64,000 bases of DNA, taken from contig JBMNGW010000003.1 in assembly GCA_050950025.1 (NCBI GenBank), forward strand, positions 1-64,000, written 5' to 3'. Below the pieces are notes generated by a model. It was not told the DNA's origin and did not search any database. It saw nothing but the letters and a program-made list of their open reading frames with translations. Positions 1-7,826 of this stretch are shown piece after piece. A program made the translations under genes and the position numbers. This DNA comes from JBMNGW01 sp050950025 (GTDB lineage: Bacteria > Spirochaetota > Spirochaetia > Sphaerochaetales > Sphaerochaetaceae). Numbering within the stretch: position 1 is the stretch's first letter; each line of letters starts with the position of its first letter.

Positions 1-3
1 TAT

Positions 4-537
4 TTAAGCTACCGGCATCCTTTTTGGATCGTGTTGAGCGTAAAAAGAATCTTTGCATTGCACCACCCCAATGTGGTGCTTTTTCTTAAGAAGGCGGGCA
101 CTTTTAACCAACGCTTCAACCAACGTAAAATCGGCTACGGCAGGAAATTCAAGCGGAGCATATTCGCGACTGGTCCCCTCATGACGAACAGCTGCGGTTG
201 CAATGACCACCTCCCCTGCTTGTACATCAAGACGAATCCCTCCGCACGTTCCGATTCTGATAAACGTATCGGAGCCACAGGCAACTAACTCTTCAATTGC
301 AATGGCAGCCGAAGGGCCTCCAATGCCGGTACTGGTTACACTAACAGGGGTTCCGTTGAGCATTCCCGTGTAGGTCACATACTCACGGTTGGCAGCAACT
401 AAGTGCGGCTGCTCAAAATGTTGAGCAATCTCTTCACAGCGACCTGGGTCTCCGGGGAGAATGACATAGCGCCCCACATCCCCCTTTTTAATATGCAGAT
501 GGTATTGGATGCCACTTCCTTCCATATAATCGCTCAT
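4..537 (-). CDS. udp: Uridine phosphorylase-like nucleoside phosphorylase, C-terminally truncated
   Basis: Nucleoside phosphorylases of the PNP/UDP family cleave nucleosides with phosphate for pyrimidine or purine salvage in the cytoplasm. The 177 residues match the N-terminal two thirds of the family: LPGDPGR at 27-33 (phosphate binding), STGIGGPS at 69-76, RIGTCGG at 94-100 and KDSFY at 162-166. Family members have about 250 residues, and the region after MPV should carry the nucleoside-binding ESAA segment, but a TAA stop occurs right after MPVA, six bases from the window edge. A frameshift there or a real truncation are both possible. It is the last gene of a minus-strand run after mutS2, 14 bases away. 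Uridine is the likeliest substrate but is not proven. Confidence 0.75.
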   Translation of the reverse strand: MSDYMEGSGIQYHLHIKKGDVGRYVILPGDPGRCEEIAQHFEQPHLVAANREYVTYTGMLNGTPVSVTSTGIGGPSAAIAIEELVACGSDTFIRIGTCGGIRLDVQAGEVVIATAAVRHEGTSREYAPLEFPAVADFTLVEALVKSARLLKKKHHIGVVQCKDSFYAQHDPKRMPVA

Positions 538-551
538 GCAACACTCCTTTG

Positions 552-2906
552 TTATAGCTCGATGTAGGTTTTACCAAATCCTCCATCTTCAGCCTTGGCA
601 TAATAAAAAGCACTAACTTGTCTCTGTTTTGCCAAGTAGTCGTGGATTCCCCGACTAAGAATACCATCTCCCATTCCATGAATCACAGAAAAACTTTGCA
701 TCCCCTGCACCAAAGCAGCATCAATTTGCCTAGCCACTTTTTCCAACGACTCTTGGAGAGTCAACCCTCGTACATCAAGTTCCAAAGCTGCGGTAACAGA
801 GGGACTATCATAGCGAATACTGGCTTTACGCTGAGCTTTAGAAGAGGGCTTTAAATCTTCGGCTTTAACCGGAAATTTCATCGGTCCTATGGCGACCACA
901 AAAGAGCCGTCCCGCTCTTTGCGGACAATACGCCCTTCTCGTCGGTGTTTACCTACCAACACATCCATCCCAATTTCAAAAGAAAGGGGAGCATTACTCT
1001 GCTTTTGAGCAGATGAGATAAGAGAGTCTAACTGGCGGACTTTCTCTTGGCTTTTGTGCTCTTGCTCTTCTAAGGAGGCAATGAAGGTTTTGACCGCCTT
1101 GGTCTTTTTCCTTGTAATCTCTCCTTGGCGCAATTCGGCTACCAAGTTTTCCAATTCTCCCCTTTTATCAGCAATGAAGCGAGATAAATCGCCAATTTGC
1201 TGTTGGCGCAGCAACTGTTCTTGTTGTTGCAACTGTAACTGTTTCAAATCGGCTTTTCGTTGCTGTTCAACCAACTGTAGACGCTGTTGGTCTAACGCTC
1301 TCTCTTTATCTTCAGCAAGGCGCCTTTTTTCTTCAAGGCTTTTAATGATACTCGACATTTGGAGCATCTCAGTGCCTAAATAGCTTTGTGCCCGCTTAAT
1401 TATGGAAGGTAAAATCTTCATCCTCTTAGCCGTTTCTAAGGCATGACTGTCTCCGGGAAGACCACTAATTATACGAAAGGTGGGCTCATGGGAGCGCTCG
1501 TTAAACTCCATGGAGGCGTTAAGAAGATGAGGGTGGGAATAGGCATATTGCTTAAGAACATTGTTGTGGCTGGTGATAAATGTCAGAGCCGCTGTATCGA
1601 TGCAATGCTCCACAATCGCTCGGGCCAAAGCAGAACCTTCAACAGGATCGGTGCCGCTTCCTAGCTCATCAAACAGCACTAAAGAGTTCTCATTCATCTG
1701 CTCAATGATCGAACTAATATTACCCATATGGGCACTGAATGTTGAAAGGGATTTTTCAATCGATTGATCATCACCAAAATCGGTAAATACATTTTCAAAC
1801 AACGGCAAAACAGATCCTTCTTTAGCTGGAATAAAGTAAAAGGCTTGATTCATCAGCACCGCAAGCCCCACTGTTTTGATGGTGACGGTCTTGCCCCCTG
1901 CATTAGGGCCGCTGACAACAACCCCTTTTATTTTTTCATCAATAGTTAAAGAGATGGGAACTGCTTTTTCTTTAAGTAATGGGTGACGCACCTGAAGCAA
2001 TGAGAGGCTTTTTGTAGATCCCAGCATAGCTTTTGTACATCCATTGTGTTCCACCCAGCGGCTACGAGCATAGTAGGCATCACAGCGGCTAATAGCTTTC
2101 ATCAAAGCCTCAAGGCTCTTAAGCACTTGGACCACCATAGCCGAAAGCTCGCCAAGGATACGGGCTATTTCAATGTGGATAAGCTGTTGGGCCATCACCA
2201 CCTGATTATTCAGCTCCACGAGGCGATACGGTTCAACAAACAATGTTGCTCCTGAGCTACTTGTTGAGTGTACTATTGCATCAACTTGGGCTTTGCGATC
2301 GCTTCGTAAAGGCAATACGACTCTGCCATCTTTGAACATCCCCTCTTCAAAGGTTTCTGTTTGCCCTTCGGCTCGTAAAAAAGCGGTGCTAAATTTTTGC
2401 CTCTCTCTTCTTTTGGCCTCAATGTCGCGATAAAGGCGCACCAAAGTCGGATGGGTTGGTTGCACTTCCCCAGGAGCTTGTAAGGTAGTATTAATTTTCT
2501 CCATGACCCTTTTAAGCTCAGCATCCAGTGGCTCTATTAGATCAGAGGCAGGTCCTTGGGGTTCGTTAGAGACCCTATCTTGATGACAATACTCTATAAA
2601 GGTCTGTGCTGAAGTCAGATAGAGGCCAATGTCGTACAGCTGCTTACCGGTAAGCCTTCCTTTGTGGATGTGCAACTCTTGAACAATTGATGCTAAAGGG
2701 ACAAACCCTGAAGGCGGTTGTTTTTCACTTCCCCTAAGTAAAAGAAAGTCTTCAATAATCTGTTGGCGCCAAAGGAGGTTTTCAGCATCAAAAACAAACA
2801 AGTCCTCTTGAAGCTCTTTTTTACCCTCCTCTGAAAGGGTAAAGCGTTTGACTTGGTTCAGAATTACATCAAATTCAAGATCGACTAATGCTCGATGGCT
2901 TATCAT
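552..2906 (-). CDS. mutS2: Endonuclease MutS2
   Basis: MutS2 is a cytoplasmic MutS-family ATPase with a nuclease domain. It acts on branched DNA or recombination intermediates and, in some bacteria, on collided ribosomes. The product has about 784 residues, the usual length. The Walker A segment SGPNAGGKT lies near residue 333, followed by the DELGSGTDP Walker B and signature region. A long Gln/Lys/Glu-rich coiled coil covers about 510-620. A C-terminal Smr domain (LDVRG, then HGMGDGIL) fills the last 75 residues. I chose the ATG whose last two bases overlap the TGA of rsgA (ATGA); an in-frame GTG five codons upstream is the alternative. The overlap suggests translational coupling with rsgA. 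Confidence 0.95.
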   Translation of the reverse strand: MISHRALVDLEFDVILNQVKRFTLSEEGKKELQEDLFVFDAENLLWRQQIIEDFLLLRGSEKQPPSGFVPLASIVQELHIHKGRLTGKQLYDIGLYLTSAQTFIEYCHQDRVSNEPQGPASDLIEPLDAELKRVMEKINTTLQAPGEVQPTHPTLVRLYRDIEAKRRERQKFSTAFLRAEGQTETFEEGMFKDGRVVLPLRSDRKAQVDAIVHSTSSSGATLFVEPYRLVELNNQVVMAQQLIHIEIARILGELSAMVVQVLKSLEALMKAISRCDAYYARSRWVEHNGCTKAMLGSTKSLSLLQVRHPLLKEKAVPISLTIDEKIKGVVVSGPNAGGKTVTIKTVGLAVLMNQAFYFIPAKEGSVLPLFENVFTDFGDDQSIEKSLSTFSAHMGNISSIIEQMNENSLVLFDELGSGTDPVEGSALARAIVEHCIDTAALTFITSHNNVLKQYAYSHPHLLNASMEFNERSHEPTFRIISGLPGDSHALETAKRMKILPSIIKRAQSYLGTEMLQMSSIIKSLEEKRRLAEDKERALDQQRLQLVEQQRKADLKQLQLQQQEQLLRQQQIGDLSRFIADKRGELENLVAELRQGEITRKKTKAVKTFIASLEEQEHKSQEKVRQLDSLISSAQKQSNAPLSFEIGMDVLVGKHRREGRIVRKERDGSFVVAIGPMKFPVKAEDLKPSSKAQRKASIRYDSPSVTAALELDVRGLTLQESLEKVARQIDAALVQGMQSFSVIHGMGDGILSRGIHDYLAKQRQVSAFYYAKAEDGGFGKTYIEL

Positions 2907-3853
2907 AATCCCAACTCCCACTCTTGCGGCCGCCAGCTAAGTGATTGAATCATCCTTTCATAACTGGCGTAGCGGTCGGGGTGAATCTCTTGGTTCTCCA
3001 CCAAAGCCTTAACGGCGCAATCCGGTTCATGAATATGGGTACATTGGACAAATGCACATTGGTCTTGAACTTTTCTAAATTCAGGAAAATTTTGGGCAAT
3101 CTGGTAAGCTGAAGTATGGGGGACAAGGAGTTCACGCATTCCCGGGGTGTCGACAATGGTAAATCCTTGACCGGCAAGCATAATGGCATGATTGGTCGTG
3201 TGGCGCCCCCGTTGGTACTTTTGGGAGACTGAACCAACTTTTTGCAGTTCCATATCACCTAAAAGAGCATTGGTAATCGTCGATTTACCTACTCCCGATT
3301 GGCCTATCAGAGCCACCGTTTTGCCTTGTAAGATTTTTTTTAAGGCCGTAATCCCTTCTTGGTCAAAAGCACTCAGAACAAAGGTCTCATACCCAAGTTC
3401 TGCATAGAGTCTAAAGCGTTGATCTTGTTCTTCAGTAAGCGGTAAATCGGCTTTATTTAAAACAATAAGAAGAGGAATTCCATTGGCACAAACAATGGCT
3501 CGGTCAATAAATCGAGGCCGAAATGGGGGCATATCGGTACTGCTGATACAGACAATAAGATCCATATTAGCTACCAGTGTCTGATTGCGTCCCCGTTTTT
3601 GGTTCCAGCGATCAAAACTATTTTTGCGCTCACTTCTTCGGATAATAAGTCCTTCATCATCACCTGTTAGGTGAAAATCGACTTGATCACCGACAGCCAA
3701 AGGTGAGTACTCATCTTCCACATCAGATAAGATTTTTCCTTTGATGCGGCACTCAAAGACAGTAGCTGATGCCAAATCGTTTATCTCGGTTACATCAACG
3801 ATAGAATAGATGTTATTGATGCCTCGTATTACAATGCCTGATCTCATATCCAT
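2903..3853 (-). CDS. rsgA: Ribosome small subunit-dependent GTPase RsgA
   Basis: RsgA is a circularly permuted GTPase that checks late 30S ribosomal subunit maturation. An OB-fold region lies at the N-terminus (GIVIRGINNIYS onward). The GTPase motifs appear in the permuted order: LNKADLP (G4) first, then GQSGVGKST (G1) and DTPG (G3). The C-terminal zinc knuckle shows spaced Cys and His in CAFVQCTHIHEPDC. An in-frame TTG 12 codons upstream is possible, but the ATG used here places the OB domain at the usual distance and leaves room for a divergent promoter. It is the first gene of rsgA-mutS2-udp and runs divergently from the pentapeptide gene. Confidence 0.93.
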   Translation of the reverse strand: MDMRSGIVIRGINNIYSIVDVTEINDLASATVFECRIKGKILSDVEDEYSPLAVGDQVDFHLTGDDEGLIIRRSERKNSFDRWNQKRGRNQTLVANMDLIVCISSTDMPPFRPRFIDRAIVCANGIPLLIVLNKADLPLTEEQDQRFRLYAELGYETFVLSAFDQEGITALKKILQGKTVALIGQSGVGKSTITNALLGDMELQKVGSVSQKYQRGRHTTNHAIMLAGQGFTIVDTPGMRELLVPHTSAYQIAQNFPEFRKVQDQCAFVQCTHIHEPDCAVKALVENQEIHPDRYASYERMIQSLSWRPQEWELGL

Positions 3854-3931
3854 ACCGTAAATGGTAGCGACAAACTCCAGGCAGTGCAAGCTCTCTCTTT
3901 ACAGCACCCAAGGCTTTTGGTAGGCTCAGGT

Positions 3932-4511
3932 ATGTTTAAAAGTGTCGCTTGTGCTGCCAGTGGGTGTACCCGGTATGCCCTTGAAAATAGCCTTTGGTGC
4001 CTATTGCACAGCCCCGATAGTGAGAAACAGCTTGCGTTGTTGCTTCAGAGCTTACAAGAGGCACCCCGTCATCGCGACCTTATTATTAACGATGCTTCTG
4101 TGCGGCAATTGAATTTGAGCAAGAGCCATTTAAGCACCTGTGATTTCAGTCGTTGCCTTTTTGAAGATGTCGATTTTTCTCAAGCCAGATTACACGCCTG
4201 TTTTTTTTGATTTCTGTTTATTCATCCGCTGCCGCTTTACTACCGGCGATACCCGCCATTCGGTTTTTGCCGGTTCAAAATTCATCGACTGTAATTTTGT
4301 TGATTCTCTTTTGATTCACACAAATTTTATGGGAGTCGATATACGAGAAGCCGATTTTAGCTCCTCAGATCTCTATTGGGCTAATTTTAGCAGCTCTCAT
4401 CTGATAGATGTGAAATTCAATAACTGCAATTTAAAAAATGCCGATTTTCGTTATGCCCAGCGACAGAGGGTCAGCTTTCGCTACTCAAACTATGAGGAGG
4501 CAAGCTTTTAA
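3932..4511 (+). pseudogene. Pentapeptide-repeat protein, frameshifted in a T8 run
   Basis: The reading frame stops at 4208-4210 just after a run of eight T (4201-4208) and continues in the next frame to 4511. Dropping one T restores a protein of about 192 residues. The N-terminus has a small Cys/His cluster (C-x4-C, later C-x2-H) that could bind metal. From about residue 55 the protein is built of A(D/N)Lxx-like pentapeptides such as DFSRCLFEDVDFS, which fold as a right-handed beta helix. The molecular role is unknown; most such proteins are uncharacterised. The start ATG follows the weak ribosome site GGCTCAGG. The slip may be a sequencing error, a phase-variable tract or a real mutation. 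Confidence 0.7.
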
Positions 4512-4514
4512 CCG

Positions 4515-5129
4515 ATGAAACTCTTTTTCCACTTTTCCTTGGACACCTATTCCAATACCTACCTCATCGGACCGCAAGAAGGGGGAGATGCCATCCTTAT
4601 CGATCCGGGAAACGTCGATATAGATTTGATTGAGCGCATTGAGAAAAACAACTTTACCATCGCTCACATTTTTTTAACCCATCGCCATCCGCCCCACTCT
4701 CAAGGGGTCGGAACGCTGAGAAAAATTTATCATCCTATCGTCTATGCCGGCTCCACGGGGCTGTATGATTTTCCTGTTGTGGAAATTCATGATGATCAAA
4801 GCATTGATGCTTCGGGAATTGTGGTGGAGGCTTTGCATCTGCCGGGACACTCCATCGACTCATTTGTTTATAAAATTGGTAATTTTCTTTTTACCGGCGA
4901 TGTGTTATTTGCCGGTAAAGTTGGCAATACAACCACCGTCATGGAAAAAGCACTCCTTTTAAAAGGAATTAAAAACAAGGTGTTATCTCTTGATGAGCGC
5001 TTTTTGCTCTTTCCCGGCCATGGGGCCATTTCCACTCTCAAAATTGAAAAACTGTTTAACCGTGAATTGATTGAAGCTATGGCTATTGATGATTTGGAAC
5101 AATTAAGCCACCCGAGTGTCTTAACGTAA
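4515..5129 (+). CDS. Metallo-beta-lactamase-fold hydrolase with altered metal motif
   Basis: This is a glyoxalase II-like metallo-beta-lactamase-fold protein of 204 residues, probably cytoplasmic (no signal peptide). The order of motifs fits the fold: a first metal motif near residue 56, LPGHSIDSF near 113 (third His), FTGDVLF near 127 (bridging Asp) and FPGHG near 171 (last His). The first motif reads THRHPPHSQG instead of the usual HxHxDH, so the metal-2 Asp is replaced by Pro. The three His remain, so it may hold one metal or have lost hydrolase activity. The gene starts 3 bases after the pentapeptide gene, inside whose 3' end a GGAGG lies, and overlaps rluD tail to tail by 9 bases. The substrate is unknown. 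Confidence 0.8.
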   Translation: MKLFFHFSLDTYSNTYLIGPQEGGDAILIDPGNVDIDLIERIEKNNFTIAHIFLTHRHPPHSQGVGTLRKIYHPIVYAGSTGLYDFPVVEIHDDQSIDASGIVVEALHLPGHSIDSFVYKIGNFLFTGDVLFAGKVGNTTTVMEKALLLKGIKNKVLSLDERFLLFPGHGAISTLKIEKLFNRELIEAMAIDDLEQLSHPSVLT

Positions 5130-6074
5130 AGAGGCTAACAGCGTTTTAAAGCGCTGGGGAAGCGGAGAGGTAAAACGCATCACTACTTTGCTTGTTGGAT
5201 GGATGAGCTGTAAACTCAGAGCATGTAGCATTAACTGTTGATCGACAAAGGGGGAACGTTTGTGGGCATACAACGAATCACCGACTACGGGGTGACCGAT
5301 ATGCCTCATGTGGACTCGTATTTGATGCGTTCTGCCGGTAATTAGGTGAATGCGCATTAAAGTGCAACCGGGGTATCGCTTAAGCACCTCATATTCAGTG
5401 CGAGCCATTTTTCCTTTGCCTGTTTTAGCCACCGTAAATAGCTTGCGATTGCGCCTTTGGCGCACTAGTAGCGTCTCAATGGTCCCTTTGGCCTCTTTGA
5501 CATCCCCATCGACAAGGGCAATGTAGTATTTTTCAACCTGCCGTTCTTTAAATTGGGCACTAAGATGAAGATGACTTTGCCGATGTAAGGCAATGACCAT
5601 TACGCCACTGGTCTCTTTATCGAGGCGATGGACAATCCCCGGGCGCAAGGAAATTTCATCATCTGAAGCCTCTTGCTCTTTATTTTCCTCCTCTTGGAAA
5701 AAAGAGTCTCCGTAGCGATGAACCAAAGCGTGGACAACCGTCCCACTCCAATTTCCCACTGCCGGATGAACTACCATGGATTGCTTTTTATCAATAACCA
5801 AAAGATCGCTGTCTTCATACAAAATGGTGAGGGGAATCTCTTGGCCTTCAATACCGGCAAACCACGAATGTTCCCAAACAACCATAATTGTGTCGCCTGT
5901 CACAATTTTCTTGCTTTTTTTCACCGCCTTCCCGTTTTGATAAAACAGGGTGGATGCCTCGGCAGTTTTGGAGCGGGGAAAAGAGGGAATCAAAGCAGCC
6001 GCCGCTTTATCGATGCGCATATTGTTATGATTTACATCGATGATGGCTGTTTCTTGATGCTTACTTGTTCTCAT
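5121..6074 (-). CDS. rluD: RluA/RluD-family 23S rRNA pseudouridine synthase
   Basis: The enzyme converts uridine to pseudouridine in RNA, most likely 23S rRNA helix 69 if it is a true RluD. An S4 RNA-binding domain occupies about residues 18-70. The catalytic domain carries RPGIVHRLDKETSG near 145, where the Asp of RLD is catalytic, and TGRTHQIRVHMRHIGHPVVGD near 245, typical of the family. Length (317) is normal. The start codon overlaps the stop of the upstream small secreted-protein gene (ATGA), so both are probably co-transcribed with yggS. Target assignment between RluD and other RluA-type enzymes is not certain. Confidence 0.9.
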   Translation of the reverse strand: MRTSKHQETAIIDVNHNNMRIDKAAAALIPSFPRSKTAEASTLFYQNGKAVKKSKKIVTGDTIMVVWEHSWFAGIEGQEIPLTILYEDSDLLVIDKKQSMVVHPAVGNWSGTVVHALVHRYGDSFFQEEENKEQEASDDEISLRPGIVHRLDKETSGVMVIALHRQSHLHLSAQFKERQVEKYYIALVDGDVKEAKGTIETLLVRQRRNRKLFTVAKTGKGKMARTEYEVLKRYPGCTLMRIHLITGRTHQIRVHMRHIGHPVVGDSLYAHKRSPFVDQQLMLHALSLQLIHPTSKVVMRFTSPLPQRFKTLLASLR

Positions 6075-6391
6075 CGTTTTTGCATCTCTGTGATGATATA
6101 ATCGGCCAAAGCGATAATAACTGCAGCCGAAGCTGCCACAGCCAACGTTGCCAATGAATCGTATAAAGGGTCGGCACTAAATCGTTGGGCTCCAAAAGAA
6201 AGGGCCAAATTATAGCCTAATGAGGTTGCCGCAAATGTAAGGGGTAAAGCACCAAAAGCGATGGTTTCAGCCCTTCTAAGTTGTAGACTCCACTGGGGAA
6301 ATTCATCTCGAGTATAAGGCTCATAGGCTCCCAATAAAGGTGAACAGAGGAACACTACCACCAATAAGAGGGCAATCAACCGTTTACTCAT
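6071..6391 (-). CDS. Small secreted or membrane protein of spirochaete type
   Basis: A 106-residue protein of unknown function. The first 22 residues form a signal peptide or signal anchor (KR, then a run of Leu/Val/Phe). A segment YTRDEFPQWSLQLRRAETI follows, then two further hydrophobic stretches at about 45-65 and 80-98, suggesting inner-membrane location. The DEFPxW...LRR motif resembles small conserved proteins I associate with treponemes, but I cannot name a family. The start used is the ATG overlapping the TGA of yggS; a longer in-frame start 22 codons upstream lies inside yggS and lacks family support. Confidence 0.65.
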   Translation of the reverse strand: MSKRLIALLLVVVFLCSPLLGAYEPYTRDEFPQWSLQLRRAETIAFGALPLTFAATSLGYNLALSFGAQRFSADPLYDSLATLAVAASAAVIIALADYIITEMQKR

Positions 6392-7068
6392 ACCTGCCTC
6401 TGGCCAAATAACGCAGTTCCGATACGGACAATGGTCGCCCCTTCCATAATAGCCCAAAGATAATCATCGCTCATCCCCATCGAAAGGGTCTTAAAAGTAA
6501 GGGGGTCAAAATAGCTGCTACTTTTTTGTTGCAACTCCTTTAATGACGAGAAAGCTTTTCTGATTTTTTTTTCATCAGAGCCCAACGGCCCGACAGTCAT
6601 CAACCCTTCGACTCTCACCCCAGGCATATCAGCAGCTGCTTCAACGGCACTAAAATAGGCTTTTTCGTCTGTGAAGCCGATTTTACTGGCCTCCCCGCTG
6701 GTATTAATTTCAAACAAAATCGGCATTACTTTGCCTTGAGACAGGGCTACTTTATTAATTAGGCGCAGTAGTTTCAACGAATCGACTGAATCGATGGCAT
6801 CAACTAATGAAACAGCTTTTTTAACTTTATTTGATTGCAGATGTCCAATCAGATGCAGATCGTACCTTCTTTGGGCCAACGGAAATTTTTGTTCAATTTC
6901 TTGCACCCTGTTTTCCCCAAGTAGATGAACACCGCAGTCTATCATCTCTATAATAGCGGCTTGGCTCTGTGTTTTGGAGACTGCCATTAGCTGCACGGTA
7001 TCAGTGCGGTGGGCCTTTTTTTTGGCCTCTTCAATTTGAAAAAGGAGTGTTTCTACCCGCTTACGCAT
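6388..7068 (-). CDS. yggS: YggS-family pyridoxal phosphate homeostasis protein
   Basis: A PLP-binding alanine-racemase-fold protein of 226 residues, the usual size, that buffers free pyridoxal phosphate. The PLP lysine lies in LMAVSKTQ near residue 32. GENRVQE, HLIGHLQSNK and the C-terminal LSMGMSDDYLWAI and VRIGTALFG segments (phosphate binding) are all typical. No catalytic partner domain is present. The start ATG overlaps the end of the upstream acetyltransferase gene by 8 bases, and its own stop overlaps the next gene, which suggests one minus-strand operon through rluD. Confidence 0.93.
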   Translation of the reverse strand: MRKRVETLLFQIEEAKKKAHRTDTVQLMAVSKTQSQAAIIEMIDCGVHLLGENRVQEIEQKFPLAQRRYDLHLIGHLQSNKVKKAVSLVDAIDSVDSLKLLRLINKVALSQGKVMPILFEINTSGEASKIGFTDEKAYFSAVEAAADMPGVRVEGLMTVGPLGSDEKKIRKAFSSLKELQQKSSSYFDPLTFKTLSMGMSDDYLWAIMEGATIVRIGTALFGQRQV

Positions 7069-7642
7069 TTGTTTCGCTCCACTGTTGTTTTGTCAAAGCA
7101 TACATCATAACATCTTGAAAGCCACTTTGGCTGCTTTTGTAATAGGCCGCCAGTGGTCCTGCTTCCCACCTCATACCCGCTTTTTGCATCACTTTGCCAC
7201 TGGCAGGATTTGTCACAGAATGGCAGGCTTCAAGGCGATTAAAGTTCGCTTTTTCAAAGCCAAAGCACAGAATTGCCCCCAGAGCCTCAGAAGCATACCC
7301 GTGGTTCCACATCACTTTCGTTAAACAATACCCTATTTCCCCTCTTCTGTCGGTATAATTAAGGATGTGTAGCCCAATTGAGCCAATAACATCGCCAGTG
7401 GCTGTGTGGACAATAGCCCAATGGAAAAAATAGGGGCTGTTGGCCTCTTCTAGCCAATGCTTAATAACGCTTTGCGACTCAGAAAGCGTTGCGTGTGTTT
7501 TGAAACGAAGGTAACGGGTTACTTCTTCATCGCTGGCCCATTTGAACATGGAGGGGGCATCTGAAAGCTCAAAAGGGCGCAACAAGAGTCGCTTGGTTGA
7601 GATGATGGGGGAAAAAACCCCTTTTATCGTATTGGCTTTCAT
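7061..7642 (-). CDS. GNAT acetyltransferase, RimJ/RimL type
   Basis: A Gcn5-related N-acetyltransferase of about 193 residues. It begins with the TKRLLLRPFELSDA segment typical of RimJ/RimL-like enzymes. The acetyl-CoA-binding region is GEIGYCLTKVMWNHGYASEAL, and the C-terminal half contains NPASGKVMQKAGM. Such enzymes acetylate protein N-termini, antibiotics or small amines; the substrate here is not predictable. I start at the ATG of MKANTIKG; an in-frame start 12 codons upstream would run into the hairpin downstream of the tRNA gene. It is the first gene of the run GNAT-yggS-secreted protein-rluD. Confidence 0.85.
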   Translation of the reverse strand: MKANTIKGVFSPIISTKRLLLRPFELSDAPSMFKWASDEEVTRYLRFKTHATLSESQSVIKHWLEEANSPYFFHWAIVHTATGDVIGSIGLHILNYTDRRGEIGYCLTKVMWNHGYASEALGAILCFGFEKANFNRLEACHSVTNPASGKVMQKAGMRWEAGPLAAYYKSSQSGFQDVMMYALTKQQWSETNA

Positions 7643-7679
7643 GCTGCTTATTGTGTTTTGTTGGGTCCTAAGAGTCAAG

Positions 7680-7705
7680 AGAGGAGCTTCTTTCGAAGCT
7701 CCTCT
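7680..7705. other. GC-rich inverted repeat below tRNA-Val
   Basis: An 11-bp stem (AGAGGAGCTTC, loop TTTC, GAAGCTCCTCT) is followed on the plus strand by five T. As written it is a terminator pointing along the plus strand, yet no plus-strand gene precedes it. On the minus strand, where tRNA-Val is transcribed, the hairpin has only a weak T tract after it. It may terminate or process the tRNA transcript inefficiently, or stop antisense transcription. Confidence 0.6.
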
Positions 7706-7715
7706 TTTTGCTCAA

Positions 7716-7787
7716 TGGGGGGTGAGGGATTTGAACCCACGACTTCCTGCTTGTAAGGCAGGAGCTCTCCCGCTGAGCTAACCCCCC
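7716..7787 (-). tRNA. tRNA-Val (anticodon UAC)
   Basis: A 72-base cloverleaf on the minus strand. The acceptor stem pairs GGGGGGT with ACCCCCC. The D arm is AGCTCAGCGGGAGAGCT, and the anticodon stem CCTGC/GCAGG encloses CTTACAA with anticodon TAC at plus-strand positions 7753-7755. The T arm is GTGGGTTCAAATCCC. CCA is not encoded, because the discriminator A is followed by TTG. It sits between guaB and the acetyltransferase gene on the same strand and may be co-transcribed with guaB. Confidence 0.97.
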
Positions 7788-7826
7788 GCACAACGAGGCA
7801 AAACCTAGCATGCCCGTTTTATTTTG

